Of a stretch of 64,000 nt of DNA, positions 8,209 to 18,080 are shown piece after piece. The DNA comes from Pilasporangium apinafurcum. Lineage: Eukaryota; Oomycota; Peronosporomycetes; Pythiales; Pythiaceae. A program made the translations under genes and the position numbers. The notes under the pieces were generated by a model, which was not told the DNA's origin, made no database searches, and saw only the letters and a list, made by a program, of their open reading frames with translations. Numbering within the stretch: position 1 is the first letter of the stretch; each line of letters starts with the position of its first letter. Location of the stretch: assembly GCA_001600495.1 (NCBI GenBank), contig BCKE01000054.1:66028-130027 (forward strand). The letters are read 5' to 3'.

Positions 8209-10941
8209 TTATGCAGATGTCACGGTCACCGGTTGGACTTGTGGCGACGCCGCCGACTCAGGAGACGAGGGATTCGAGGATGAAGACGTGACAGATGAAG
8301 TGGACGGAGAGGAAAACGACGCAGTGTTGCCACATGGCCGTCCAGCACGCGCTTGGAAAGATGCGGAGCTAGATGAAGACGAAGACGATGAAGATGATGA
8401 TGAAGCAGATGCCATCAGACTGGCGGCCATGGCCCGACCAGCTCCATTGGCAAGTTGGAGAGCAGCAGTGTGCTGTTGCTGACGTTGATGGATCAATCCA
8501 AGTGTTCCGTGGGTGGTAGCACCGCTAGAGGTATTGTTGTTGGTAGAACCCACCGACACAACTAAGCTAGATGGTGTCGCTGCATTTTGACTGGAAACAT
8601 CCGTTGATGACAATGTCGCATTAAACCGTGATGGAACAGTAGGTGTCTTCGCCACAGCAGCAACTGGCAATACGACTGGAAGGGCAGTAGGAGATGAATT
8701 ACTAGGCCGTGCTGGTGTAGTCGCAGCTAAAGCAGCCACATTGGATGGAGGTGACGCTAACGCGACACTAACGTTGTTACCCTTGTTTGTTAAAGGTGCA
8801 GATGCTGCAGCTGGCACAGGAATAACAGGCGTGACTGGTACTGCCGGGGTAGGAACGGATGGAGCACTTGTATTCGCCAAAGAAGCCATCTGAGGCAGTT
8901 TCTTATGCGCCACAGCACGCTTATGATAAGCGCGTTTCGCGGCTCGCAGCTGGTTTTGCACTTGGCATCGCGGGCATGGGCCGCCTTTACGATGCCGATG
9001 CTTCGTACCCTCGACTTTATGCTCCGTCGCTTCGATTTTACGCTTCAATTCTTTTAAATCTTGAGGTAAATTGATCAAATCAGGCAACGGCAAGTTCTCC
9101 AATTTCGACAGCGCCATCTTCGTCAACTGGCCTCCATTCGCATTACCACCGCCCATTCCATTGTTTCCAGTTTGGCCAATACCTTTCACATCTAATTCCT
9201 GCTCCGTAAAAGTTCCATCCAAGTCCGCAAATGGGTCCTGTGTCTTCGAACTGTTCGACCGCTTGCGTTCCGTGGTTTGCTTCTTGGGCTTCTTTTCCCC
9301 TTTGCCATTTGTCTTTGCTGTCGTTGCATTCGAAGCCGAACCGTCGTGTTCACCAAACAGAGGCGCAAATCCGCCGCTGGCACCGTTCAGTACCCCTGCA
9401 TCCTGTTCCTGCGCTCCAAACGCTAGACTTGTCGCCAATGATCCTCCGAGATGCTGCCGTTGCTGACCCTGCACATCGTTGCCAAGACCATCGACCGTCG
9501 TTGGGACATTAAAGTTGACTAATTTCACCTGGTTCTTGTAAGGATGATGCAGCTTGCGTTTGTGTAGGCAAGAGCTGAGGATATGACTAACCGTGCGGTT
9601 CTGGAACGTACCAAAATCCAAACTATTCCAATCGTCCACGATGTCGACATTGGAGGGACTCTTGGTCGCCATTTTCTCGCGTGGACTAGCCGCCATCGTC
9701 AGTAACTTCTGGTATTTTGATCGTTCCTCCACATTCGAAGACGCAGGGAATCCCGTAAAAGAAGAAGATGACGACGGTGGTGTCGACAAAAGCTGTTCCT
9801 GGGTGTCTAACTCCAAATCCCATTGCAAAAATCGATTCTCCCGGTCACAGAGCACGGCATGGTCAATCGATGCTAGCAGATCCTGTTCATATTCACTGTT
9901 TTCCACGCCCCATACATTCGCGTCATCATCACATTTCGTGTCTTCCAATGCACTACCACGCCGTGGCTGGATTGTTGTTTTAGATGCGAGCAGCGCAGCA
10001 CGTGCTTTGCTCGTTTCTTCCTGCTCTTGTTCTTCATCAAATTCGTCATCTTGGAAGAGCGCAGCGGTCGCGGAGATCGGTTTCTTGGCCAACGCATTCG
10101 CACGGATACTCACACCAAATGGCTTGGTACTTGTGGTAGTGGAGCTATTACTATTGCTATTACTATTGTTGCGTAGATACTGTGATGTCGTTTCAATCTG
10201 CAGCGATGTTGTAGTCTTCTTCTGTGTATTGTTGTTGTTGTTGCTGCTGCTATTGTTGCTGTTGTTGATCTGGTACATCAAGACACTATTCGCATGATTT
10301 ACAAATGGAGATGACACAGTTGTCATATTCGATGGTGTCACTGCCACAGATGAAGGTGAGGCCAACGTGGATTCCAAGAGCGGATCTTTCTGGAAATCAA
10401 ACACGTCCATGCGATGGTCAAACTCCAAATCCAAATCGATCCACCGCTCCAGTTCATCTTCTTCCTCCATCACCACATCATTTTCACCCGTTATAGTTTC
10501 TTTCTCGACAAACACTCCGTCATCCACATCCATCGCTTCACCATTGGCCAAACTGTCACTGACAGCTTGATCTTCTTGTCGTGTCAACGGGAACAAGCGG
10601 AGTAGTTGCTCGTCCTGGTTCACGAGCGAATCGACGCGCTGAACGGTCTCACTGGCGTTGCAGGATGATTCGGAAAACTCTTTCATGATGTGCAGGAACT
10701 CCATGCATGACCGCATGTCCGCACTACCGTGCGTATTATTATTCGTACTACTGCTGCTGCTACTAGTCGCCTGCGACACGTGGTCGATCTTGGTCACTTC
10801 ATCGTCCACAGTTGTGGGTTTTTCTGTGGCCGACCGCGCGGTCGGTGGATCCACAGATGCAGTAACATTTACTGAAGCTTCAGTGGTGACGACCTGCGGC
10901 GGTCGATGGTTCTCGTCAATGCGGTTTGAATGGATTTCCAT
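8209..10941 (-). CDS. Large low-complexity protein, unknown
   Basis: 910 residues from an ATG with no intron seen. It is mostly disordered: acidic stretches near residues 130-180, Asn and Ser/Thr homopolymer runs around residues 225-275, and a long Ser run near the C-terminus. The most conserved-looking part is around residues 620-690, with a basic helix, then KHRHRKGGPCPRCQVQ containing one CxxC, then an Arg/Lys/Ala-rich helix (QLRAAKRAYHKRAV). Another ordered segment near residue 450 reads SHILSSCLHKRKLHHPYKN. A nuclear or RNA/DNA-associated role would fit, but I do not recognise the family. The Ser and Asn runs are trinucleotide repeats prone to length change. Confidence 0.75.
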   Translation of the reverse strand: MEIHSNRIDENHRPPQVVTTEASVNVTASVDPPTARSATEKPTTVDDEVTKIDHVSQATSSSSSSTNNNTHGSADMRSCMEFLHIMKEFSESSCNASETVQRVDSLVNQDEQLLRLFPLTRQEDQAVSDSLANGEAMDVDDGVFVEKETITGENDVVMEEEDELERWIDLDLEFDHRMDVFDFQKDPLLESTLASPSSVAVTPSNMTTVSSPFVNHANSVLMYQINNSNNSSSNNNNNTQKKTTTSLQIETTSQYLRNNSNSNSNSSTTTSTKPFGVSIRANALAKKPISATAALFQDDEFDEEQEQEETSKARAALLASKTTIQPRRGSALEDTKCDDDANVWGVENSEYEQDLLASIDHAVLCDRENRFLQWDLELDTQEQLLSTPPSSSSSFTGFPASSNVEERSKYQKLLTMAASPREKMATKSPSNVDIVDDWNSLDFGTFQNRTVSHILSSCLHKRKLHHPYKNQVKLVNFNVPTTVDGLGNDVQGQQRQHLGGSLATSLAFGAQEQDAGVLNGASGGFAPLFGEHDGSASNATTAKTNGKGEKKPKKQTTERKRSNSSKTQDPFADLDGTFTEQELDVKGIGQTGNNGMGGGNANGGQLTKMALSKLENLPLPDLINLPQDLKELKRKIEATEHKVEGTKHRHRKGGPCPRCQVQNQLRAAKRAYHKRAVAHKKLPQMASLANTSAPSVPTPAVPVTPVIPVPAAASAPLTNKGNNVSVALASPPSNVAALAATTPARPSNSSPTALPVVLPVAAVAKTPTVPSRFNATLSSTDVSSQNAATPSSLVVSVGSTNNNTSSGATTHGTLGLIHQRQQQHTAALQLANGAGRAMAASLMASASSSSSSSSSSSSSASFQARAGRPCGNTASFSSPSTSSVTSSSSNPSSPESAASPQVQPVTVTSA

Positions 10942-11803
10942 ATTCCTGTGGCGCTGTTATCTTTTTTTCCACTATGTGCAGCGCGTTGTTGCCAGGTGTG
11001 CCAAGGTGTAACCCAGCCAATTTCTACGCCAGGTACCTCCAAAACTGCATAACCCACATCTCACGCCTCGGCCACACGATGTGGCGACCAGGCTGCTCTA
11101 CATCCACATCATCTTCTACAGGTTCTATTTTTGATAGAAATAAATAGATTTCTTCACGGTGTATCAAACTAAATTAAATGATCTCATCAATTTATAAGAG
11201 TTAGTGGGATATTAAAGGCCAGAGTGTGTGCGCCGCGCGATAAAAGGGCCAGTTTGCGCTCTCTTCTTGAGTACCGTACTTCGTCAGTTCGATTAAACCT
11301 TATCTCTTCAAGGTTTTTTAATTTAAAGCTCAAATCAAATCGCTCCACCGCAGCATTGTCCAGTGTACCCCTATGCCACTTTCATAAGGTTTTTTACATA
11401 TATCAAATGTTACAGGTTTCGCACGTGTGTGGCCAACGCCCTTTTTTTTCTACGTTTGGTTTAGACTTGAGCCAGCAAAACCGCACAGAAACGAAGCAAC
11501 CACCAGCTGTTTTTTTGTTTAAGATTTTTTTGCTATACTTGGAATTTGTAAGCCGACTTACTCAACTTCACTTCGGATGGGCAATAGATAAAAAGGAAGT
11601 TAGGGGTTACTCTACTAGCTCCAGATGTTGCTGCTCTTTCTGCAACGTATCCTGTGCAAGCAAAAAAAACGGATCTTTACATGACAGGAAGAAATGCAGC
11701 CATTGATGCCATGGGATTCATGAATAGATGGAGAGATCGTCTACCATTCATTCACCATGACCACCATTGTGATGGTGGTTTTTGGCGTCTAACATGGCGG
11801 TGG
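10942..11803. other. Intergenic, no supported gene
   Basis: Contains the promoter of the large low-complexity gene at its left. A 160-codon open frame at 11224-11706 lacks an ATG start and recognisable domains, so it is not called. Confidence 0.45.
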
Positions 11804-12217
11804 TTACTCTTGTTCCAGGTGGCGGTTGAAAAACGCGTAGAGTCGCATCCCCAACGCCGTGTTGTCGCGGTGCAATTGCGCGCTTGTCGCTTGTAATGAT
11901 GCTAGTGAGCTCTTCTTTCGTGCACGATACCGTCGCTGGCGAATATTTTGTAACTGGCGAATGCGTTGTAGCCTGTTGATGAACAATAGATGAGATGACA
12001 ATATTGATCTAAAAAAGTGTAGATGAACATACTTCTCAGCGGGTACAATCTTTCGGCATGTATGAGGTGAGCGTGATGGTTCATCGGATGATTGTTTCTT
12101 TGTATCTTGAGCCAACGAAGGAGATGTCTCACTTTCGTCGCTATCAGTGTGAGTGGGATGTGCAGCCACGGATGAGCTACTAGTGTTAAGAATGAACTGC
12201 AACTCCATTGCTTGCAT
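11804..12217 (-). CDS. bZIP transcription factor with one intron
   Basis: Predicted exons are 12217-12033 and 11972-11804, giving about 117 residues. The intron at 11973-12032 is 60 nt, starts GTATGT and ends AACAG. It is a multiple of three, so the unspliced frame is also open. After splicing the text reads EKLQRIRQLQNIRQRRYRARKK, a bZIP basic region followed by a leucine-rich coil. The invariant Asn of the basic region (N-x7-R) is Gln here. Oomycete bZIPs are known to substitute this Asn. The frame is open upstream to a TTG at 12376, so an extra 5' exon is possible. The zipper is short, so the partner is probably another bZIP. Confidence 0.7.
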   Translation of the reverse strand: MQAMELQFILNTSSSSVAAHPTHTDSDESETSPSLAQDTKKQSSDEPSRSPHTCRKIVPAEKYVHLHFFRSILSSHLLFINRLQRIRQLQNIRQRRYRARKKSSLASLQATSAQLHRDNTALGMRLYAFFNRHLEQE

Positions 12218-12488
12218 CGTTGCTGTCACTACTGCTGATGGTCGTTTGCGAGATGAGAAAAGAAGATCAGCAGTCAAGAAGGAGTTGAGAAAGGCCGGTT
12301 CTCCTAACTCATGGTATGGGTAAATTATGGGTTGAAGATCTTTCAACACACAGGTTTCTTGAGTATTTATTTCCAATAATCGATTAATTGTAATTCATTG
12401 AGACACGCATAGGCAAGAAAAGCCATCCTTGCATTTATTTGTTTTGTCTCTTACTACTTCTAACAACAAATCTTCCTCCTTCTCTACG

Positions 12489-13991
12489 CTATGCTTTCTC
12501 TACCTCGCCAGCCTTGCGTTTGCGGTTCTGCTCGACGATTTTGTCGCGGAGGTTAGCAAAACTCACTGTCGCACTGCTGTTTGTATTATCATCTTGGCTA
12601 TGATTCCTATCATCAGTCGATACGTATGGTCGCTTCACCATTGTAATCAATCGACGCGCGTACTTGAGCGTCAGCTTCTGCTCTGAATTCGCCAACACCT
12701 CCAATTGTGGATGACGTGGTAAGTCCTTGTCCGTATACTCGTAGGTGGTGGGCAGCAGATATACCAAACGACCACCCTCACGCAATGTCAGCGCAGCAAA
12801 TTCCAGCAAATCTTTCATCACGTCCTCTGCTGCGTACGGTTGCGTCGGTGGGATGTAGTTGTTCTTGCGTTTTTCATTAAATTTCTCCAGTTGACCAGCC
12901 GCATCGGTGCTATTGCCATTACCATTGCTGGCCGTCGGCTTTCGTCCACTTTTACGAGCACCGGCACGAATCCCGTAAGGTGGATCGCACACAACGGCAT
13001 CGAAGAATCCCTGACAGCGCTTTACGAGAGGCGAAAGCGAATTATCGGCACGAATGAGCTCTGGAAGCGGTAAACCATACTGTTTAAAGTTTGTCATCAC
13101 ATTCACACGCGGTTGGTTCCCCTCTTTCTTGTCATCATCGATTGGTGTGATCATTTCTTCCACCACTCCACCACCGCTCACACCCACACCAGTGCCCAAT
13201 AAAACGCGAATGTCGATATCTGTTCCATAGCACACAGCACCATGTGTCGCACATGGGATCAACACACTGCCAGTCCCCACAAACGGATCAATGACCAAGT
13301 CATGGTTTTGCACGAGAGCCATGTTGCACATAAGCAACGCCATTTCGCTTTCCATGGACGTTGGACCAATATACGCGCGCCGCTTGAGCGTTTGTTGGTC
13401 CACCAAATCGCGTGCACCGCCGCGACCGCGGTTCCTTTCACTCCCAGCGACCTCACGCAAGAAAAAGAGTTGCTTCGGTTGCACATCTGGAGTCAAATCC
13501 TGCTCCAATTCAAACTCTTCCAAGATCAAAAACGTCTCATCAGCGTCTTTCATGCGCACCGGCCCAGCAAACGGTAGTACTTCTCGAAACTGTTCACGAC
13601 GTTCACGTTGGTCGACTATGGACAATTTCTTTCCAAACGCGTCGACACTGATCCGCCAAGAGCAATCGGCGTCGGCCATGATTCTCTGCTTATCAGGCTC
13701 ATTATACGCTGCCACCGATGCCACCAGTTGCGGATACCCTCCGCCTTCGGCTGTATGGCCCCATACTTCGTATACACCCTTCACCAGAATCCCACGCGTC
13801 GAAAGGAACTTGGCGTGTTGCTTCGATGGCAATCGTAAGCGCAGCAATGGTGATGTTTCTGGTGGTGGCAACTGTGCAATGTCGTCAACAGCGTCGCTGA
13901 GTCGCAGGTGCTGCATCGTCAGCAGTGCCTCCAGCTCCGGATACCGGAACTCAAAGTGCCGATGCACGAAGAACACGAGGAACTCGGGCAT
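12489..13991 (-). CDS. TRM11: tRNA (guanine10-N2)-methyltransferase Trm11
   Basis: 500 residues from the ATG at 13991; the longer open frame starts only with TTG. Seen: the N-terminal EFLVFFVHRHFEFRYPEL typical of Trm11, the SAM-binding motif DPFVGTGSVLIPCA near residue 230, and the catalytic motif CDPPYGIRAG near residue 330. The family methylates N2 of G10 in tRNA together with Trm112, in the cytoplasm. A low-complexity insert (KPTASNGNGNSTDA) lies after the catalytic motif. The gene is divergent from the G-patch gene with about 280 bp between start codons, so a shared promoter is likely; that region has a CCAAT/A-tract motif at 14106-14123. Confidence 0.92.
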   Translation of the reverse strand: MPEFLVFFVHRHFEFRYPELEALLTMQHLRLSDAVDDIAQLPPPETSPLLRLRLPSKQHAKFLSTRGILVKGVYEVWGHTAEGGGYPQLVASVAAYNEPDKQRIMADADCSWRISVDAFGKKLSIVDQRERREQFREVLPFAGPVRMKDADETFLILEEFELEQDLTPDVQPKQLFFLREVAGSERNRGRGGARDLVDQQTLKRRAYIGPTSMESEMALLMCNMALVQNHDLVIDPFVGTGSVLIPCATHGAVCYGTDIDIRVLLGTGVGVSGGGVVEEMITPIDDDKKEGNQPRVNVMTNFKQYGLPLPELIRADNSLSPLVKRCQGFFDAVVCDPPYGIRAGARKSGRKPTASNGNGNSTDAAGQLEKFNEKRKNNYIPPTQPYAAEDVMKDLLEFAALTLREGGRLVYLLPTTYEYTDKDLPRHPQLEVLANSEQKLTLKYARRLITMVKRPYVSTDDRNHSQDDNTNSSATVSFANLRDKIVEQNRKRKAGEVEKA

Positions 13992-14105
13992 TTGATCTGG
14001 GTTGATGTGTGTCGATCTGTGTATCTGCTCACTGTGAGTGCAATCATGTCGGTGGTTTCCATCCAATGCAAATATACTTATATTAGTTATTAGTATACTT
14101 GCATG

Positions 14106-14123
14106 TGATTGGATAAAAATATT
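14106..14123 (+). promoter_or_regulatory. CCAAT/A-tract motif in a divergent promoter
   Basis: TGATTGGATAAAAATATT sits 115 bp before the Trm11 ATG and about 150 bp before the G-patch gene ATG. It matches motifs before FPGS, EI24, the Pmp3 genes and EF-Tu. Confidence 0.5.
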
Positions 14124-14271
14124 CCTGCGGACAAAACAGGCAATTAGAATAAAGAATGGAGGTGGGCTGGAAAGCTAAATGCATCTCGTCGATCTGGATT
14201 GACGCTAGGAGAATGGGAGTAATCTGTTGATTTAACGAATCAATATGTAGGAAGGAGAAGAGCAAGCGAAG

Positions 14272-15263
14272 ATGCTGGATGCAACCAACCGTGGGTTCCG
14301 ATTGCTACAGAAAATGGGGTGGCGCCAAGGCACAGGCTTGGGCAAACACGAACAAGGTGCATATGTGTGTTGGATGGATAGAGATATGACTGCACGTATA
14401 CTGACTACCGATCTGACGTGCAGGCATTGTGGAACCTATTCGTATGAAGGAGACTCTGATGACGTTAGGACTGGGCAAAGCGGTAAGCTTGGAGCTACAG
14501 CGATGAAAAGTGACTATCGTTGCTTGGCATTTGCTGGTATCTGCTTGCTCTCTGTTCCCTTGGACTGTCACGGGTCTTTTGCTTGTTTTTTTTTTTTTCC
14601 TGACATATGCGCGCCAAAAATGTATCGACAATACGGGAAATGATATAGGAAGAATACGAAGAAATGACTGGCCAAGCCACCAAAGATCGCAAGAAGTTAG
14701 AGAGCGAGGTCGTGGAGACGGAGGCGGAAGCACAATCTCGGCTCGTAAAAGCAGCACGTGATGACCAGTTGAAAGCGGATGTGAAGGCCATGCAGGCCGC
14801 GTTTTACTGCCAGGATTGCCGCAAGCAATACACAACTGTGAAAGAAATGGAAAACCATTTGAGTTCCTACGACCATCACCATCAGAAACGATTGAGAGAA
14901 CTGCAGCAACAAAAGAAACAGGCGATCTCGACTGAAACACAACAGCTAAAGCGGAAACGTGAGCAGCAACAAGAAGATCTGATGTTGCAGAAACGCATTC
15001 AACAGGCAGCCAAGGCCGCTGCAGATGCAGCTGTACGTGCAACGGAGACGAGTGGCAATACAGCAACCGCAACGGCATCAGTAGATACGAAGAAACTAGG
15101 AGTTCCAACAGCGAAAGTTGGCTTTAGTTTTGGTGGTGGTGGAATGAAGAAATCAGGAATGATGATGAAGAAGTCTGGTAAGAAGATTGGCACTGTGGCT
15201 GCAGCATTTTCGATTCCATTCACATCAGAAGTGAATGATGGACAGGATATGAACAATGAATGA
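14272..15263 (+). CDS. G-patch and C2H2 zinc-finger protein (GPATCH8-like)
   Basis: Three predicted exons: 14272-14356, 14424-14482 and 14649-15263, giving 252 residues. Introns are 14357-14423 (GTGCAT to GCAG) and 14483-14648 (GTAAGC to TATAG, with a T-rich tract). Exon 1 encodes the G-patch RGFRLLQKMGWRQGTGLGK. Exon 2 encodes GIVEPIRMKETLMTLGLGKA, which continues the G-patch region. Exon 3 holds a coiled segment and a C2H2 finger FYCQDCRKQY followed by HLSSYDHHH, then a Gln/Lys-rich helix. This order matches GPATCH8-type proteins, which act in RNA processing. The three exons join in one frame, which supports the model. It is divergent from Trm11. Confidence 0.85.
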
Positions 15264-15902
15264 TAGTAGATTGGAGAGTAACCCACATGAAAATCATGAA
15301 AGTATCCTTCGATGGGTGCACTATTGAAAGCTGTGAAAGCAGCCTAATTGTGAGTGAAATGGTTGGTAAAAATTGCTTTTGTGCTCGTCCTACTTCAACA
15401 TTTAACCTTTTTAAATCAATTTATACCCAAATATTATTCGTTAATTTTGGGTGAACCCACAGATATTTCCTTTAAAATTACATATAATAGTTAAATATTA
15501 TAAGATGATTTAGAATGTCACAGCCAATGGTGGTTGGGAGGTGGATCCGTCATGGCTTTTTTTTCACTCCGATAGCGTAGGAAGACAATCACTCTTTCAC
15601 TTCCTCACGCTTCAACGTTTAACCTTTTTAAATCAATTTATACCTGAATACTTTCGGTTAACTTTGGGTTAACCTCTATTTATTTCCTTTAAAACTATAT
15701 ATAGTAACTAAATGTTATATGAAAATTTAGGATGTCACAGCCAGTGGTGGTTGGGGGATGGATTCGGCATGCTCTTTTTTTTCTCCGATAGCACAAGAAG
15801 ACCATCACTCTTCCGCTTCTTTCTACTCTACCTGTAGAAAAAGTATAAAAACGGAAACGGCGACCCAAGAACCAAGGCAAAGTGCATCTGAGTGCGGAAA
15901 TA
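15264..15902. other. Intergenic, filled largely by a tandem duplication
   Basis: This lies between the G-patch and Tgs1-like genes. Most of it is the 217-bp duplication described separately; no gene is seen. Confidence 0.6.
15387..15820. repeat. 217-bp tandem duplication upstream of Tgs1-like gene
   Basis: Copy 1 runs from about 15387 to 15603 and copy 2 from about 15604 to 15820. Shared landmarks are TTTAACCTTTTTAAATCAAT at 15401 and 15618, TGTCACAGCCA-TGGTGGTTGGG, a T-run, CTCCGATAGC and AAGAC-ATCACTCTT. The copies differ at many positions, so the duplication is not recent. Copy 2 ends about 80 bp before the ATG. Confidence 0.85.
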
Positions 15903-17399
15903 ATGACGACACGTGGCAAGCAGCAGCAGCAGCGGCGGCAGAAATCACACTCACGCATATCTGTAGGTAATAATGGTACCCGAATTTCCCGTACGAAGAG
16001 TGCCAACGCGGTGATGGACACCAGCAATCATTATCGCACAACACCGACTACGATAACCAGTGGAGCAGATGGACGACTGTGGCGACCAGCAAGTGGCTTT
16101 GAACACATTAAGCGACAGCAAAGACAGCAAAACAGACAAGATAACATTATGATGACAAGAAATATGAAGCAGATTATGAAGGTTGTAGATGAGGTAGTGG
16201 ACGAGATTGAGATTATCACTCTACAAGATGAGGAAACAGAGTGGAAGACCGTAATGCGCAAACACCGCATAGAGCGACGATCGGATTCAGCGACGTCCAG
16301 TTCATCGTGCTCGGATTCATCAACGACATCATCGCCGCCACTCCATGAGGAAGGATTGAGTAAAAAGTGGATGTCACGACGTGACGTTATCTTTGCTGGA
16401 GGACCGAATGACAAACACGCAACACTGATGACGATGACACCACTGGAATGCAAGATCCCGCCACCTTCTTTTTTAGGAACACCGATGTTCCGCCGTGAGA
16501 GTAGTCTGCAGAAACTTGTAGATAAAATGAGTGTCGATGAGATGGAAAATGGCGTGCAACTATCAACTCCAGCTGTAACACCATCGTCTCGAGCAAGAAC
16601 GCCATCGTCGTCTTTATCCCATCGAAGGCGTCTCAACTCGCCGCCGTATCGTGGTGAGCGACGGCAGCACAACAATGAACAATCATCTGAGCGCCAAGCA
16701 CTCAGAAAATGCGGTGACAAGCGGGATTTTTTCTTTCGAAATCTGGACTTTGAAACGCGGAATCAATTGCAAGTTGATGAAGTCGCAGCGTTCAGTGTAA
16801 CTGATTATGAGATGGCTACTAAAATATCTGAAGTGGTACTGGCGCTTTTTGCATCAAAACAAGAGTACCAATCGCTAATGTCACCATCGACTGAATCGCA
16901 AGAGACCAGCCAGCCAAAAGAAAATTCACCACGAAAAAAGTTCCCATTGACAATCACCGATGGAACCGCGTGTGTGGGTGGGAATGTACTTTCCTTTTGT
17001 GACTACTTTACGCATGTCAATGCAGTTGAGTGTGATCAAACACGAGTGGAGATGCTGAAACATAACCTTTCAGTGCTCAAGAAAACCAATGTAACATGCG
17101 TGCATGCGAGTTATTTGGACGTGATGTACACGCTGACGCAGGATATAGTCTTTATGGATCCGCCATGGGGTGGACCTGAGTACAAAGATTTGGTCAAGGT
17201 CGACTTGTTTCTCGATGAGATCCCTTTGTACGAAATTTGTGCGCGATTACATGGTCGGGCGAAATATGTGGTGCTCAAGGTGCCCAGCAACTTTGATGAC
17301 GAAAAATTTTCTGCCAATATACCGGGAGTGGTCACTATTCATCGAGATTTGAAGAAGATGGCTCTCGTGATTGTTGACTTCTCGGCTGACGAAGTATGA
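15903..17399 (+). CDS. TGS1: Tgs1-like RNA cap guanine-N2 methyltransferase
   Basis: 498 residues from the ATG at 15903; the upstream open frame begins with GTG. The first 270 residues are disordered and rich in Gln, Arg and Ser. The C-terminal domain has the SAM-binding motif TDGTACVGGN near residue 352, an acidic strand NAVECDQTR, and the catalytic FMDPPWGGPEY near residue 417. The PPWGG form is characteristic of trimethylguanosine synthases, which convert the m7G cap of snRNAs and snoRNAs to m2,2,7G in the nucleus. The distal promoter carries a 217-bp tandem duplication. Confidence 0.88.
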   Translation: MTTRGKQQQQRRQKSHSRISVGNNGTRISRTKSANAVMDTSNHYRTTPTTITSGADGRLWRPASGFEHIKRQQRQQNRQDNIMMTRNMKQIMKVVDEVVDEIEIITLQDEETEWKTVMRKHRIERRSDSATSSSSCSDSSTTSSPPLHEEGLSKKWMSRRDVIFAGGPNDKHATLMTMTPLECKIPPPSFLGTPMFRRESSLQKLVDKMSVDEMENGVQLSTPAVTPSSRARTPSSSLSHRRRLNSPPYRGERRQHNNEQSSERQALRKCGDKRDFFFRNLDFETRNQLQVDEVAAFSVTDYEMATKISEVVLALFASKQEYQSLMSPSTESQETSQPKENSPRKKFPLTITDGTACVGGNVLSFCDYFTHVNAVECDQTRVEMLKHNLSVLKKTNVTCVHASYLDVMYTLTQDIVFMDPPWGGPEYKDLVKVDLFLDEIPLYEICARLHGRAKYVVLKVPSNFDDEKFSANIPGVVTIHRDLKKMALVIVDFSADEV

Positions 17400-18080
17400 T
17401 GCGTGACTAGAAATGAGAACCGAGTATTCTGTTGGTGTAAATGTGAGTGATTCGCCTCTTTCAACTTGCCAAACGTGTCGACAACGTCTTATGACTACTA
17501 CGAGCGAAGCTCAGTGCGTTGTTTTGGCCATACTCACCATCTTCACTGGTATAGTTTGAAATAAATGATGGGAATTGGTAGCGGCCGCCCGAAAAGACTT
17601 GGCATTGTGGCCATAAAAGCGAACCCAGAAATGACACAAGGCTGATGTGACTATTTCCTCCGCTAAACTAGTGGATGTTTCGTTGAAGGGACAGCAATAT
17701 AAACTGCGAGGAATAGTAGCCCAAGAGATACAACGTTGTAAACTAGAATGTCATCATTATAGGCTCGTTGGTAGTACATTTTGGAGAAGACAACGTTCAA
17801 GTATAACAAATGAGCTTCTGCTTATTCATTTTGAAGAACGGAAAAGAGAGTACGCCAAATTCCTCTAAAAGAAAGGCATAATACACACAAGTTCTTCAAA
17901 AACAAGCTTATGGCTCCACACACACAGAAGAGATGTGCGTGGAATCTCCCCACGCCTTCACCTCCCAGTCTCCCCTCGTTTACTCGAGAGGCTAAACGTA
18001 CTACCTACACTGCTGTACCTCCCCTCTCTGACTCGAGAGGAGAGGTTCGGTCCTTGCCCTCTTCCTCCTCTCTTCATTGT
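17400..18080. other. Intergenic, no gene seen
   Basis: Between convergent genes. Only short frames without ATG or domain support were found. Confidence 0.5.

Noticed and set aside
7919-8482. Plus-strand 187-codon frame
   Set aside because: Most of it is antisense to the acidic and Ser-rich end of the large low-complexity protein, and the rest has no domain support.
9593-10297. Plus-strand 234-codon frame rich in Leu and Ser
   Set aside because: Mirror of Asn/Ser codon repeats in the minus-strand gene; the Leu run is an antisense effect.
11224-11706. 160-codon plus frame
   Set aside because: Starts with GTG, is rich in Ser, Arg and Phe, and contains no recognisable domain.
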